A stretch of 64,000 nucleotides of DNA from Girardinichthys multiradiatus. Its lineage: Eukaryota > Chordata > Actinopteri > Cyprinodontiformes > Goodeidae. The translations under genes were made by a program, and so were the position numbers. Each line of letters begins with the position of its first letter. Within the stretch, counting starts at the first letter, position 1. The notes beneath the pieces are model-generated. The model was not told where the DNA came from. It saw only the letters and a program-made list of their open reading frames with translations, and did no database searches. Location: NCBI RefSeq assembly GCF_021462225.1, contig NC_061800.1, positions 1,426,001 through 1,490,000 of the forward strand, written 5' to 3'. This document shows, one piece after another, positions 63,073 through 64,000 of this stretch.

Positions 63073-64000
63073 CAGGTCCTTCTCAAAATATTAGCATATT
63101 GTGATAAAGTTAATTATTTTCCATAATGTAATGATGAAAATTTAACATTCATATATTTTAGATTAATTGCACACTAACTGAAATATTTCAGGTCTTTTAT
63201 TGTCTTAATACGGATGATTTTGGCATACAGCTCATAAAAACCCAAAATTCCTATCTCACAAAATTAGCATATCATTAAAAGGGTCTCTAAACGAGCTATG
63301 AACCTAATCATCTGAATCAACGAGTTAACTCTAAACACCTGCAAAAGATTCCTGAGGCCTTTAAAACTCTAAGCCTGGTTCATCACTCAAAACCCCAATC
63401 ATGGGTAAGACTGCCGACCTGACTGCTGTCCAGAAGGCCACTATTGACACCCTCAAGCAAGAGGATAAGACACAGAAAGAAATTTCTGAACAAATAGGCT
63501 GTTCCCAGAGTGCTGTATCAAGGCACCTCAGTGGGAAGTCTGTGGGAAGGAAAAAGTGTGGCAGAAAACGCTGCACAACGAGAAGAGGTGACTGGACCCT
63601 GAGGAAGATTGTGGAGAAGGGCCGATTCCAGACCTTGGGGGACCTGCGGAAGCAGTGGACTGAGTCTGGAGTAGAAACATCCAGAGCCACCGTGCACAGG
63701 CGTGTGCAGGAAATGGGCTACAGGTGCCGCATTTCCCAGGTCAAGCCACTTTTGAACCAGAAACAGCGGCAGAAGCGCCTGACCTGGGCTACAGAGAAGC
63801 AGCACTGGACTGTTGCTCAGTGGTCCAAAGTACTTTTTGCGGATGAAAGCAAATTCTGCATGTCATTCGGAAATCAAGTTGCCAGAGTCTGGAGGAAGAC
63901 TGGGGAGAAGGAAATGCCAAAATGCCAGAAGTCCAGTGTCAAGTACCCACAGTCAGTGATGGTCTGGGGTGCCGTGTCAGCTGCTGGTGTTGGTCCACTG
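63073..64000 (+). mobile_element. Young Tc1/mariner element, cut by the window end
   Basis: Target TA at 63071-63072, then CAGGTCCTTCTCAAAATATT. The inverted repeat extends to about 63270. It interrupts the gypsy RT codons. Confidence 0.87.
63401..64000 (+). CDS. Tc1-like transposase, open, 3' end beyond window
   Basis: ATG at 63401 gives MGKTADLTAVQKATIDTLKQ. The frame is open for all 200 codons to 64000. Two helix-turn-helix units are visible (KQEDKTQKEISEQIGCSQSA, then TLGDLRKQWTESGVETSRAT), with a basic GRKR-type linker between. The catalytic core starts with VLFADESKFCMSFG (first Asp at about 63840) and continues to SVMVWGAVSAAGVGPL. The second Asp and the Glu lie beyond the edge. The other transposases in the window all have stops, frameshifts or truncations, so this one may be from a recently active element. 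Confidence 0.9.
   Translation, partial: MGKTADLTAVQKATIDTLKQEDKTQKEISEQIGCSQSAVSRHLSGKSVGRKKCGRKRCTTRRGDWTLRKIVEKGRFQTLGDLRKQWTESGVETSRATVHRRVQEMGYRCRISQVKPLLNQKQRQKRLTWATEKQHWTVAQWSKVLFADESKFCMSFGNQVARVWRKTGEKEMPKCQKSSVKYPQSVMVWGAVSAAGVGPL

Noticed and set aside
1..64000. CRISPR arrays, bacterial operons, riboswitches
   Set aside because: Introns with GT-AG borders, LINE, SINE and ERV content show a vertebrate genome; repeats found are transposon-derived.

Overview
The window reads as a transposon-dense stretch of a teleost fish genome. I recognise no host gene, tRNA or rRNA gene. The evidence for a fish is the element set: L2-like LINEs with typical teleost 3' tails, several Tc1/mariner families, Ty3/gypsy elements, gamma-type endogenous retroviruses (ERVs), a tRNA-derived SINE, and a large KDZ/Zisupton-like DNA transposon. 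Most open reading frames are decayed. The only uninterrupted transposase is at the right edge (63401-64000, cut by the window end).

Layout. 1-8.07 kb: AT-rich sequence with five LINE fragments. 8.08-16.06 kb: ERV-A (+), with LTRs, a tRNA-Tyr-type primer site, a structured leader, gag, protease, a 2H-like domain, RT, RNase H and integrase, but no env. 16-23.6 kb: unclassified repeats, a DD36E Tc1 element and gypsy fragments. 23.6-35.3 kb: a composite minus-strand locus between two LTRs (ERV-B). It contains a second provirus (ERV-C, related to ERV-A) and a third LTR with leader (LTR-D). 35.3-50.3 kb: a nest in which an old repeat holds solo LTR-G, which holds solo LTR-X, which holds the 10.9-kb KDZ transposon, which holds Tc1 pieces, a MITE and an LTR-D fragment in its introns. 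50.3-56.4 kb: an L1-like ORF1 piece, a minisatellite and ERV-E (-) with a broken integrase and an env with gamma-type TM hallmarks, interrupted by a solo LTR and a SINE. 56.4-64 kb: ERV-F (+, sister of ERV-C) split by a second solo LTR-X, a DD38E Tc1, a gypsy element, and a young Tc1.

Most interesting points. (1) ERV-A, ERV-C and ERV-F carry between protease and RT a conserved domain with two H-hydrophobic-[T/S]-hydrophobic motifs exactly 61 residues apart; ERV-B has a diverged version. This is the signature of 2H phosphoesterases, the fold used by some viruses to degrade 2'-5' oligoadenylate. (2) The ERV-A leader, just downstream of a consensus splice donor, has an array of hairpins with covarying stems and invariant GNAA loops, a strong candidate packaging signal; ERV-C has its own hairpin repeats in the same place. 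(3) The gag stop codons of ERV-A and ERV-F sit in two different known leaky-stop contexts. (4) The KDZ element has 1.3-1.4 kb terminal inverted repeats, a 7-bp target duplication, a 13-exon transposase and a second inward gene, both reading out of the inverted repeats.

Everything was read by eye. Family names rest on motifs, and no database search was possible.
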